From Schumannella sp. 10F1B-5-1 (GTDB lineage: Bacteria > Actinomycetota > Actinomycetes > Actinomycetales > Microbacteriaceae): a DNA stretch of 64,000 bases. A program made the translations under genes and the position numbers. The DNA is taken from positions 186,001-250,000 of the forward strand of contig NZ_VHQH01000038.1 of the NCBI RefSeq assembly GCF_006517535.1. Reading direction: 5' to 3'. The notes below the pieces were generated by a model. It ran no database searches, had not been told where the DNA came from, and saw only the letters and a list, made by a program, of their open reading frames with translations. Shown one piece after another: positions 9,121 to 16,530 of the stretch (position 1 is the first letter of the stretch; each line of letters begins with the position of its first letter).

Positions 9121-9291
9121 ATGAGCCCCTGGAACACCGCGCTGCTGTCGATCCTGCCGACGCTCGTGGTCGGCGGCATCTTCTGGTTCACGATCCGCGC
9201 GATCATCCGCGCCGACCGCACCGAGCGCAAGGTCTACAACCGCATCGAGGCCGAGGAGCGCGCGCGCCTGGGCCTGCCGCCCGTCGAGTAG
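9121..9291 (+). CDS. Small membrane protein (56 aa)
   Basis: A 56-residue protein: MSPWNTALLSILPTL, one transmembrane helix, then a charged helical tail ERKVYNRIEAEERARLGLP. A GTG at 8911 would add 70 low-complexity residues, but TATCCT at 9109-9114 is spaced 12 nt from the ATG at 9121, so the short form is preferred. The protein resembles small actinobacterial lysyl-tRNA synthetase-neighbour proteins in layout only; no function is assigned. Confidence 0.65.
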   Translation: MSPWNTALLSILPTLVVGGIFWFTIRAIIRADRTERKVYNRIEAEERARLGLPPVE

Positions 9292-9359
9292 TCGCCCGGC
9301 CGCGCTCGCAGCCTCGTCGCCCAGCGGTCCAGCTCGCCGTCAGGTCGCCGGACTCGCGC

Positions 9360-9590
9360 TCAGCGCACGACGAGCAGCTCGCCCACCTCGCAGTCGAGCG
9401 CGTCGCAGATCGCGGTCAGCGTCGAGAAGCGGATCGCCCGCGCGCGGTCGTTCTTCAGCACGCTGAGGTTCACGAGCGACACCCCGACGAGCTCGCTCAG
9501 GCGCGTGAGCGTCATGCCGCGCTCGACCAGCAGCTCGTCGAGTCGGCAGTGGATGCGTCCCGCCTCGTCGTCCGGGTCGGCCGGCGCCAT
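9360..9590 (-). CDS. XRE-family HTH transcriptional regulator (YozG-like)
   Basis: A 76-residue protein made almost only of a Cro/CI helix-turn-helix: LDELLVERGMTLTRLSELVG, SLVNLSVLKND and the conserved TLTAICDALDCEVGELL end. This short type is usually paired with a membrane protein and controls its own operon. Here the ATG overlaps the stop of an upstream 66-residue membrane protein by 1 nt. The nested palindrome at 9802-9838 in front of the pair is its likely operator. Confidence 0.85.
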   Translation of the reverse strand: MAPADPDDEAGRIHCRLDELLVERGMTLTRLSELVGVSLVNLSVLKNDRARAIRFSTLTAICDALDCEVGELLVVR

Positions 9591-9790
9591 CAGACCAGGC
9601 CGTCGCTGTCGCGCTCCGCGCGCTCGGCTCGGGCGCGCTGCTCGGCGGCCTCGCGCTCGAGGCGAAGTCGCTCGGGGTCGGACGGGCGGGCGAGGCGGGC
9701 GACCAAGAGCACGACCCCGACCACGGCGGCGGCGAGCACGACGAGCACGGCCAGGATGAGGAGCAGGTGCGCTCCGCTGAATGATTCCAT
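9590..9790 (-). CDS. Small membrane protein paired with XRE regulator
   Basis: A 66-residue protein: MESFSGAH, one hydrophobic helix (about 8-32, Leu/Val/Ala), then a basic-acidic amphipathic helix (PERLRLEREAAEQRAR) that could face the cytoplasm or self-associate. AAGGAGAT (9804-9797 on the minus strand) is a strong ribosome binding site. First gene of a two-gene operon with the regulator; XRE proteins of this type more often sit beside larger DUF2975 membrane proteins. Confidence 0.7.
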   Translation of the reverse strand: MESFSGAHLLLILAVLVVLAAAVVGVVLLVARLARPSDPERLRLEREAAEQRARAERAERDSDGLV

Positions 9791-9801
9791 CGTCGGATCT
9801 C

Positions 9802-9838
9802 CTTATCGACTGTCGTTAACTTAACGAGTATCGATAAG
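9802..9838. promoter_or_regulatory. Nested palindromic operator/promoter
   Basis: CTTATCGA (9802-9809) and TCGATAAG (9831-9838) form an outer inverted repeat around an inner perfect palindrome TCGTTAA-C-TTAACGA (9813-9827). This AT-rich patch in very GC-rich DNA lies directly before the minus-strand membrane-protein/XRE operon and about 145 bp from clpC. Likely the autoregulatory site of the XRE protein; GATACT on the minus strand within it could be the -10 box. Confidence 0.6.
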
Positions 9839-9981
9839 TCACGCAACCGTGGACGCCCGCTCGCGTGACCCCGCGCGACCCCGTTCACGCCCACGGCGAA
9901 CAGGGGCAGGAACCGCCCCGGCCCCTGGTTACTCTCTTTCGTATCGGCGCCGCCTCCGTGTGCGGCGCCGGAGGAGTGGAC

Positions 9982-12510
9982 ATGTTCGAGAGATTCACCG
10001 ACCGGGCCCGACGGGTCGTGGTGCTCGCCCAGGAAGAGGCGAAGCTTCTCAACCACAACTACATCGGCACCGAGCACATCCTGCTGGGCCTCATCCACGA
10101 GGGCGAGGGCGTCGCCGCCAAGGCGCTGGAGTCGCTCGGCATCTCCCTGGATGCCGTGCGCGAGCAGGTGCAGGACATCATCGGCCAGGGTCAGCAGCAG
10201 CCGACCGGCCACATCCCCTTCACCCCGCGCGCCAAGAAGGTGCTCGAGCTGAGCCTGCGCGAGGCGCTGCAGCTCGGCCACAGCTACATCGGCACCGAGC
10301 ACATCCTGCTCGGCCTCATCCGCGAGGGCGAGGGCGTCGCCGCCCAGGTGCTGGTCAAGCTCGGCGCCGACCTCAACCGCGTGCGCCAGCAGGTCATCCA
10401 GCTGCTCAGCGGCTACCAGGGCAAGGAGCAGGTCGCCGTCGGCGGCAACGACCAGGCCCCCGACAAGGGATCGCAGATCCTCGACCAGTTCGGGCGCAAC
10501 TACACGCAGCTCGCCCGCGACGGCAAGCTCGACCCGGTCATCGGGCGCGAGAAGGAGATGGAGCGGGTCATGCAGATCCTCTCCCGCCGCTCGAAGAACA
10601 ACCCCGTGCTGATCGGCGAGCCCGGCGTCGGCAAGACCGCCGTCGTCGAGGGCCTCGCCCAGGCGATCGTGCGCGGCGACGTGCCCGAGACGCTGAAGGA
10701 CAAGCAGCTCTACACGCTCGACCTCGGCTCGCTCATCGCCGGCTCCCGCTACCGCGGTGACTTCGAGGAGCGCCTCAAGAAGGTCACCAAGGAGATCCGC
10801 ACCCGCGGCGACATCATCACCTTCATCGACGAGATCCACACGCTCGTCGGCGCGGGTGCCGCCGAGGGCGCGATCGACGCCGCCAGCATCCTGAAGCCGA
10901 TGCTGGCCCGCGGCGAGCTGCAGACGATCGGCGCGACCACGCTCGACGAGTACCGCAAGCACTTCGAGAAGGATGCGGCCCTCGAGCGCCGCTTCCAGCC
11001 GGTGCACGTGCACGAGCCCTCGCTGCCGCACACGATCAACATCCTCAAGGGACTCCGCGACAAGTACGAGGCCTTCCACAAGGTGTCGATCACGGATGGC
11101 GCGCTCGTCGCGGCGGCGAACCTCGCCGACCGCTACGTGAGCGACCGCTTCCTGCCCGACAAGGCCATCGACCTGATCGACGAGGCCGGCGCCCGCCTGC
11201 GCCTGTCGATCCTGTCGGCGCCGCCGGAGCTGCGCGAGTTCGACGACAAGATCGCCGAGGTTCGCGTCGGCAAGGAGTCGGCGATCGAGGACCAGGACTT
11301 CGAGAAGGCCGCGAGCCTGCGTGACGAGGAGAAGAAGCTGCTCGGCGAGCGGCTGCGCCTCGAGAAGCAGTGGCGCTCGGGTGACGTGGCCGCCAGCGGC
11401 ACCGTCGACGAGGGCGTCATCGCCGAGGTGCTGGCGAACGCCACCGGCATCCCGGTGTTCAAGCTCACCGAGGAGGAGAGCTCGCGCCTCATCTTCATGG
11501 AGAAGGCCCTGCACGAGCGGGTCATCGGCCAGGAGGAGGCCATCTCGGTCCTCGCCAAGACGATCCGCCGCACCCGCGCCGGCCTCAAGGACCCGAAGCG
11601 CCCCTCGGGCTCGTTCATCTTCGCCGGCCCCACGGGCGTCGGGAAGACCGAGCTCGCCAAGGCGCTCGCCGAGTTCCTGTTCGACGACGAGGGCGCGCTG
11701 ATCTCGCTCGACATGTCGGAGTACGGCGAGAAGCACACCGTCTCGCGCCTGTTCGGAGCCCCTCCCGGCTTCGTCGGCTTCGAGGAGGGCGGTCAGCTCA
11801 CCGAGAAGGTGCGCCGCAAGCCGTTCTCGGTCGTGCTCTTCGACGAGATCGAGAAGGCGCACCCCGACATCTTCAACTCGCTCCTCCAGATCCTGGAGGA
11901 GGGACGTCTGACGGATGGCCAGGGTCGCGTCGTCGACTTCAAGAACACCGTGATCATCATGACCACGAACCTCGGCACGAAGGACATCACCGGCGGCCCC
12001 GTCGGCTTCACGCTCGAGGGCAACGTCGAGAACAGCTACCGGGCCATGCGCGCCAAGGTGGTCGAGGAGCTGAAGAAGCACTTCAAGCCGGAGTTCCTGA
12101 ACCGCGTCGACGAGACGATCGTGTTCCCGCAGCTCTCGCAGGACGAGCTGAAGCAGATCGTCACGCTGTTCCTCAAGCGCCTCTCGGAGCGTCTGCTCGA
12201 CCGCGACATGACGATCGAGGTCTCGGATGCCGCGCAGGTGCGCCTGATCGAGATCGGCTGGGAGCCCACGCTGGGCGCCCGACCGCTGCGCCGCGCGGTG
12301 CAGCACGAGATCGAGGACCGGCTCTCGGAGGAGATCCTGCACAACCGGCTCGTCGCCGGCGACCACGTGCAGGTCGACCTGAAGGACGGCGAGTTCGTCT
12401 TCTCGACGGGCCGTCAGCCGGGTCGTGAGCTGACCGAGGCGGCGGCTCCGGCCGGCGCCGGCGCGGGCGCGGCTCCGTCGGGCTCGGTCGAGGGCTCGGC
12501 GTCGGCGTAG
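9982..12510 (+). CDS. clpC: ClpC ATP-dependent unfoldase of the Clp protease
   Basis: An 842-residue AAA+ unfoldase that feeds substrates to ClpP. It has two N-terminal Clp_N repeats (residues 1-150; [11 protein letters not shown] occurs in both), Walker A1 GEPGVGKT (about 212), Walker B FIDEIHTL (about 280), a UVR middle motif (about 420-455), Walker A2 GPTGVGKT (about 549) and a C-terminal D2-small domain. The tail is Ala/Gly-rich. The ATG at 9982 has GGAGGAG at 9970-9976. The open frame upstream to 9865 is not conserved. The gene is followed by a strong terminator. Confidence 0.97.
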   Translation: MFERFTDRARRVVVLAQEEAKLLNHNYIGTEHILLGLIHEGEGVAAKALESLGISLDAVREQVQDIIGQGQQQPTGHIPFTPRAKKVLELSLREALQLGHSYIGTEHILLGLIREGEGVAAQVLVKLGADLNRVRQQVIQLLSGYQGKEQVAVGGNDQAPDKGSQILDQFGRNYTQLARDGKLDPVIGREKEMERVMQILSRRSKNNPVLIGEPGVGKTAVVEGLAQAIVRGDVPETLKDKQLYTLDLGSLIAGSRYRGDFEERLKKVTKEIRTRGDIITFIDEIHTLVGAGAAEGAIDAASILKPMLARGELQTIGATTLDEYRKHFEKDAALERRFQPVHVHEPSLPHTINILKGLRDKYEAFHKVSITDGALVAAANLADRYVSDRFLPDKAIDLIDEAGARLRLSILSAPPELREFDDKIAEVRVGKESAIEDQDFEKAASLRDEEKKLLGERLRLEKQWRSGDVAASGTVDEGVIAEVLANATGIPVFKLTEEESSRLIFMEKALHERVIGQEEAISVLAKTIRRTRAGLKDPKRPSGSFIFAGPTGVGKTELAKALAEFLFDDEGALISLDMSEYGEKHTVSRLFGAPPGFVGFEEGGQLTEKVRRKPFSVVLFDEIEKAHPDIFNSLLQILEEGRLTDGQGRVVDFKNTVIIMTTNLGTKDITGGPVGFTLEGNVENSYRAMRAKVVEELKKHFKPEFLNRVDETIVFPQLSQDELKQIVTLFLKRLSERLLDRDMTIEVSDAAQVRLIEIGWEPTLGARPLRRAVQHEIEDRLSEEILHNRLVAGDHVQVDLKDGEFVFSTGRQPGRELTEAAAPAGAGAGAAPSGSVEGSASA

Positions 12511-12557
12511 TCGACGGATGCGGGGCGCTCGCGCCGCGCATCCACTGATCCGCTCCG

Positions 12558-12593
12558 GAACGGGGCGGGGACCTTCGGGTTCCCGCCCCGTTC
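12558..12593 (+). terminator. Terminator after clpC
   Basis: GAACGGGGCGGGGACC and GGTTCCCGCCCCGTTC pair over 16 bp (one G-U) around a TTCG loop, 47 nt after the clpC stop. It lacks a long T tract, as usual in actinobacteria. Confidence 0.8.
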
Positions 12594-12611
12594 TCGTGTG
12601 CGGGCGCGATC

Positions 12612-12738
12612 TCGAGGGTGGCCGGAGATGCTCGCGCGCGGCGGCGTGTTTCGGGCATTCGTGGCCACCCTCGACCTCGGGGTGGCCAGAAACGTGCGCG
12701 TGGGGCGGCGCGTCGCGGGCATTCGTGGCCACCCTCGA
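12612..12738. repeat. Two tandem about 63-bp hairpin repeats
   Basis: Copy A (12612-12674) and copy B (12677-12738) each open with TCG(A)GGGTGGCC and close with GGCCACCCTCGA, so each folds as a hairpin. The last 22 or so bases are identical in both and the loops differ. They lie between the clpC terminator and the argA-like gene. Function unknown; REP-like. Confidence 0.7.
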
Positions 12739-12758
12739 GGCGGTCCTAGGCTTGAGCG

Positions 12759-13268
12759 GTGCCCTCCGAGTTCTCCGTGCGCCGCGCGCGCACGACCGAC
12801 GTGCCCCGCATCCTCGAGCTGATCGAGCCGCTGGTGCAGTCGCGCATCCTGCTCGGCAAGGAGCGCGTGGTGCTCTACGAGGCGGTGCAGGAGTTCCGGG
12901 TCGCCGAGGCGGCCGACGGCGAGCTGCTGGGATGCGGCGCCCTGCACGTCATGTGGGAGGACCTGGGCGAGGTGCGCACCCTCGCCGCCGCCGACTCGTG
13001 GCGGGGCGCCGGCATCGGCCACGCCATCCTCGACCGGCTCGAGCAGGACGCCCTGGAGCTCGGGCTGACGCGCCTGTTCTGCCTCACCTTCGAGACCGAG
13101 TTCTTCGGCCGACACGGATTCACGCCGATCGGCGAGGGCGTCGTGCCGCCCGACGTCTACGCCGAGCTGGTGCGCTCGACCGACGACGGCGTCGCCGAGT
13201 TCCTCGACCTCGCCCGTGTCAAGCAGAACACCCTCGGCAACACCCGGATGCTCAAGACGCTGGTCTGA
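12759..13268 (+). CDS. argA: Amino-acid N-acetyltransferase (N-acetylglutamate synthase type)
   Basis: A 169-residue GNAT protein of the short actinobacterial ArgA type, which acetylates glutamate in the first step of arginine synthesis. Visible features are VRRARTTDVPRILELI, GALHVMWEDLGEVRTLA, the acetyl-CoA loop WRGAGIGHAILDRL and the FGRHGF turn. No amino-acid-kinase domain is present. TAGGCT (12747-12752) lies 12 nt before the GTG start, implying a leaderless mRNA. The gene symbol rests on similarity to the Rv2747-type enzyme. Confidence 0.82.
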   Translation: MPSEFSVRRARTTDVPRILELIEPLVQSRILLGKERVVLYEAVQEFRVAEAADGELLGCGALHVMWEDLGEVRTLAAADSWRGAGIGHAILDRLEQDALELGLTRLFCLTFETEFFGRHGFTPIGEGVVPPDVYAELVRSTDDGVAEFLDLARVKQNTLGNTRMLKTLV

Positions 13269-13367
13269 GCCTGCGAGGCGCGTCGCCGCCGACCGCCGCC
13301 GCTGGGCCGTTGCCGAACTCGCGCGCGCCCTCCCGGGTCGCGCCGCGAGCGGGCCTACCCTGTGGCC

Positions 13368-13994
13368 ATGTCGACGCCCGAGAGTCCGCGATCGCAGCCG
13401 CCGTCGGTCTACCGCCGTCGCCGTCTCGTGGTCTTCGGCGGGCTCGCCGTCGTCATCATCGTCATCCTGCTGATCGTGTGGCCGCGCGGCGACGCGCGCG
13501 ACGTCTCCGACGTGTCGCCCTCGCCGTCGCCGAGCACGAGCAAGGGCCTGCAGGACCTCGACCCGAGCGGCGCACCCGCCGACGGCGACGTCGCCGCCTG
13601 CGCCCCGTCGACGGTCAAGATCGAGGCCGTGCTGGATGCGTCGAGCTACGGCGGCGAGCAGCAGCCGCAGCTGTCGATGTCGATCACGAACTCCAGCGCC
13701 ACGGCGTGCAGCGTCGACGTCGGCACCGCGGTGCAGGAGTACATCATCACCTCGGGCGAGGACCGCATCTGGGACTCGAAGGACTGCCAGAGCGACGCCA
13801 CGAACGACGTGCGCACGATCAAGGCCGGCGAGACGCTCTCGACGACGCCGCTCGCCTGGGACCGGACGCGCTCCGACCCGGCGACCTGCGACCAGACCTC
13901 GCGCACCCCGGCGATCGCCGGCGGCGCGACCTACCGCCTGCAGGTGAAGCTGGGCGACCTCGAGTCGGAGACGAAGATCTTCCTGCTCAACTGA
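13368..13994 (+). CDS. Membrane-anchored extracellular protein (DUF4232-like)
   Basis: A 208-residue protein: a basic cytoplasmic N-terminus (YRRRRLVVFGG), one helix (about 22-40), a Ser/Pro linker (SPSPSPSTS), then an extracellular beta-rich domain with four cysteines (ACAP, TACSV, DCQS, TCDQ) likely to form two disulfides. GTG 13362 also fits, but TACCCT at 13356-13361 is 12 nt before the ATG at 13368. Function unknown; the domain resembles DUF4232-type secreted domains. Confidence 0.72.
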   Translation: MSTPESPRSQPPSVYRRRRLVVFGGLAVVIIVILLIVWPRGDARDVSDVSPSPSPSTSKGLQDLDPSGAPADGDVAACAPSTVKIEAVLDASSYGGEQQPQLSMSITNSSATACSVDVGTAVQEYIITSGEDRIWDSKDCQSDATNDVRTIKAGETLSTTPLAWDRTRSDPATCDQTSRTPAIAGGATYRLQVKLGDLESETKIFLLN

Positions 13995-14030
13995 GCACCC
14001 GCGCCGGAAACCTGCGCCTGAGCGCCGCGT

Positions 14031-14069
14031 CTCGGCTCCAGGTCGACCAGTGCGACCGGTCGAGCCGAG
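14031..14069. terminator. Bidirectional terminator hairpin
   Basis: CTCGGCTC (14031-14038) pairs with GAGCCGAG (14062-14069), with an inner GGTCG/CGACC pair. It lies between two convergent gene ends (13994 and radA at 14072). Confidence 0.6.
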
Positions 14070-14071
14070 GC

Positions 14072-15424
14072 TCAGAACTCCGGGATGTCGGGGCGCGCCT
14101 CGGCGACGGCGTTGCGGAAGGCGCGGCCCAGCGCATCTCGCAGCGGCCCGGCCGAGGAGTCGAGCAGGGTCGTGTATCCGAGTCGACGCCCCTCCTGCAC
14201 GCGCTGCTTCGCCGAGCTGACCGGGCGGATCTCGCCCGCGAGCGAGATCTCGCCCACCGCCGCGAGCTCGTGCGGCAGCGCCTTGTCGCGGTAGGCGCTG
14301 GCGATCGCGAGCGCGATCGCCAGGTCGGCGCCGGGCTCGGTGAGGCGGATGCCGCCCACCGTCGAGACGTAGACGTCGGCCGTCGACAGCTTGAGCCCGC
14401 AGCGGCGCTCGAGCACCGCGAGCAGCATCGCCACCCGCGAGGCGTCGACCCCGTTGACGACCCGTCTCGGCTGCGGCGCCTGCGAGCCGACGATGAGCGC
14501 CTGCACCTCGACCGGGATCGCGCGGCGGCCCTCGACCGCGATCGTGACGCAGGTTCCGCTGACCGGCGTCGCCGCCCGCGACAGGAAGAGGCCCGAGGGG
14601 TCGGGCACCTCGGCGATGCCGTCGCCGGTCATCTCGAAGCAGCCGACCTCGTCGGTCGGGCCGAAGCGGTTCTTGAGTGCGCGCACGAAGCGCAGCGCGG
14701 TCTGGCGGTCGCCCTCGAAGCTGCACACGACATCCACCAGGTGCTCGAGCAGCCGCGGCCCGGCGATCGAGCCGTCTTTCGTGACGTGGCCGACGAGCAG
14801 CACGGGCAGGTCGCGCTCCTTCGCCACACGGATGAGCGTGCCCGCCACCTCGCGCACCTGCGCCGGCTGGCCGGCGGCGCCGTCGCTCAGGGCCGACGAC
14901 ACCGTCTGCACCGAGTCGACGATGAGCAGCTGGGGGCGCACCGCATCCACCTGGCCCAGGATGGTCGCCAGGTCGGTCTCGCTCGCCAGATAGAGCTCGT
15001 CGTGCAGCGCGTTCGTGCGCTCGGCGCGCAGCCGCACCTGCGACGCCGACTCCTCGGCGCTGACGTAGAGCACGCGCTGCCCGGCGCGCGCCGCGCGCGA
15101 CGCGACCTCGAGCAGCAGCGTCGACTTGCCGACGCCGGGCTCGCCGCTCAGCAGGATCGCGGCGCCGGGCACCACGCCCCCGCCGAGCACGCGGTCGAAC
15201 TCGGCGATGCCGCTGGGGGAGCGCACGACCTCGCTCGTGCCGAGCTGGGTGATGGGGCGGGCGGCGCGCGCCTCGCTGACGCGGGCCGGCGCGACCGCTG
15301 CGCGGGGCGCATCCCGCTCGATCACGGTGCCCCAGGCCTGGCACTCGGGGCAGCGGCCCATCCACTTCGCGCCCGCCCAGCCGCACTCGGAGCAGACATA
15401 CGCGGAGGGTGCGGGGCGGGCCAT
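14072..15424 (-). CDS. radA: DNA repair protein RadA (Sms)
   Basis: A 450-residue RecA-like branch-migration ATPase used in recombinational repair. It has an N-terminal four-Cys zinc finger (CSECGWAG ... CPECQAWG), Walker A GEPGVGKSTLLLEV (about 91), the RadA signature KNRFGPTDEVG (about 250) and a C-terminal Lon-like domain. Minus-strand TAGCCT (first T at 15436) lies 12 nt before the ATG, so the mRNA is probably leaderless. Confidence 0.96.
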   Translation of the reverse strand: MARPAPSAYVCSECGWAGAKWMGRCPECQAWGTVIERDAPRAAVAPARVSEARAARPITQLGTSEVVRSPSGIAEFDRVLGGGVVPGAAILLSGEPGVGKSTLLLEVASRAARAGQRVLYVSAEESASQVRLRAERTNALHDELYLASETDLATILGQVDAVRPQLLIVDSVQTVSSALSDGAAGQPAQVREVAGTLIRVAKERDLPVLLVGHVTKDGSIAGPRLLEHLVDVVCSFEGDRQTALRFVRALKNRFGPTDEVGCFEMTGDGIAEVPDPSGLFLSRAATPVSGTCVTIAVEGRRAIPVEVQALIVGSQAPQPRRVVNGVDASRVAMLLAVLERRCGLKLSTADVYVSTVGGIRLTEPGADLAIALAIASAYRDKALPHELAAVGEISLAGEIRPVSSAKQRVQEGRRLGYTTLLDSSAGPLRDALGRAFRNAVAEARPDIPEF

Positions 15425-15499
15425 GCGATCAGGCTAGGCGAGGCCGCCGACGTCGGCTGCGGGGCATCCACGGCTCCGGCGTCGGCGGCCTCGAATGAC

Positions 15500-15534
15500 G
15501 GAGCGCCGGCACTGTCTCGGTGTGCCGGCGCTCC
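15500..15534. terminator. Terminator-like hairpin
   Basis: GGAGCGCCGGCAC and GTGCCGGCGCTCC pair over 13 bp with a 9-nt loop, followed on the plus strand by GGGTTT. It lies between the radA start and the end of the leftward gene at 15684 and probably stops transcripts from that gene. The rest of 15425-15683 shows nothing else I can support. Confidence 0.65.
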
Positions 15535-15683
15535 GGGTTTCCGCGGTCGAAGGACCCTTCGCGACGCGGGCCATATGGGGGAGATGCCCTGTGTCGCGCG
15601 CGATCCGTGACCGCGGAAGCTCTGTTCAGTTCTGGGGTGCGCGGGGTGGTCTCCGACCCTCGCGCGAGTCAGGTGGATGCGCG

Positions 15684-16283
15684 TCAGGTGTTCGACCCGC
15701 TGGAGCTGCCGCTCGAACCCGAGTCGTCGCTCGAGTCGAAGCCGCTGCTGTCGTCGCCCGAGCCGCTGCTCGAGTCGTCCTGGCCGGGAGCGCCGGGCAT
15801 CTGGCCGGATCCCGGGCCGAAGCCCTGACCCGAGCCGGGGCCGCCCTGCTGCCCGCCGGTCCCGCTCTGGCCGCCGGGCCCGCCGAAGCCGTTCTGGCTG
15901 TCGTAGCCGGTCGTCGAGCCGGGACCGAACTGGCCCGTGTTCACCGCATCCACGCCTCGCGGGATGCCGTAGCCGATCGCGCCGCCGACGAAGGCGCCGA
16001 CGACGAGGGCGATTGCGGAGGCGGCGGCCGGGACCCGATACTTCTTCGCCCTCTGCGAGAGCGTCAGTGTCGGCCCGGCCACCGCCTGCGGGAGGGGCGA
16101 CGTCGTGTCGGTCGCCGCGGCCCCGGCCGCTGGCTGCTCGCCGGCGATCTGGGGCGCGGTCTCCGACTCGGCTCCGGTCGGCGGCTGCACTCCGCTCTCC
16201 GGGGCGGTGTCGCCCACCCGGACCTCGGGCTGCACGGCGGCGTCCTGCGCCGGATCACCACTCCGGCGGTCCTGCTCGTCCAT
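15684..16283 (-). CDS. Membrane protein with Gly/Ser-rich outer tail
   Basis: A 199-residue protein: an acidic, Pro/Gln/Ala-rich cytoplasmic half, one transmembrane helix (about 85-108, AIALVVGAFVGGAIGYGI), then an outside Gly/Gln/Pro tail ending in Ser/Asp repeats (DDSSSGSGDDSSG). GGAGGA precedes the ATG at 16283; an upstream in-frame start at 16319 is less likely. The tail looks like a cell-wall spacer or a low-complexity surface segment. Function unknown. Confidence 0.65.
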   Translation of the reverse strand: MDEQDRRSGDPAQDAAVQPEVRVGDTAPESGVQPPTGAESETAPQIAGEQPAAGAAATDTTSPLPQAVAGPTLTLSQRAKKYRVPAAASAIALVVGAFVGGAIGYGIPRGVDAVNTGQFGPGSTTGYDSQNGFGGPGGQSGTGGQQGGPGSGQGFGPGSGQMPGAPGQDDSSSGSGDDSSGFDSSDDSGSSGSSSGSNT

Positions 16284-16453
16284 GCTGTCCTCCGAGATCC
16301 AAGCCCGTCGTTCGGGCATGTCTCGAAGGTAGGAACCGAGTCTCGGTGAAACCTATGCGCCCGGTGCGCCACCACCCCGAGGCTCGTGAGCGGATGCTCG
16401 ACGCGGAGATGCGCATCCACCGGCCAGGGGGATGCGTGCGCCACCCGGAATAC

Positions 16454-16513
16454 GTGACTTGCCCACTTCCGCGGTACCTCGTCGACGACAAGCCGCGGAA
16501 GTGGGCAACTCAC
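16454..16513. repeat. Inverted repeat, 21-bp arms
   Basis: Positions 16454-16474 and 16493-16513 are inverted copies with one mismatch (core TTGCCCACTTCCGCGG) around an 18-nt loop. It lies upstream of one leftward gene and just downstream of the acid phosphatase stop. It may act as a terminator or be a palindromic repetitive unit; no second copy was noticed in the window. Confidence 0.7.
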
Positions 16514-16530
16514 GATCCCGTGTCAGCGGA

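Noticed and set aside
9340-12732. 1130-codon minus-strand open frame
   Set aside because: It runs antisense to clpC codon positions and yields Arg/Asp/Leu/Val-rich nonsense; an effect of high GC at third positions.
12414-15610. Open frames of about 1000 codons on both strands around radA
   Set aside because: They cross terminators and several real genes and have no conserved motif; radA and the argA-like gene explain the DNA.
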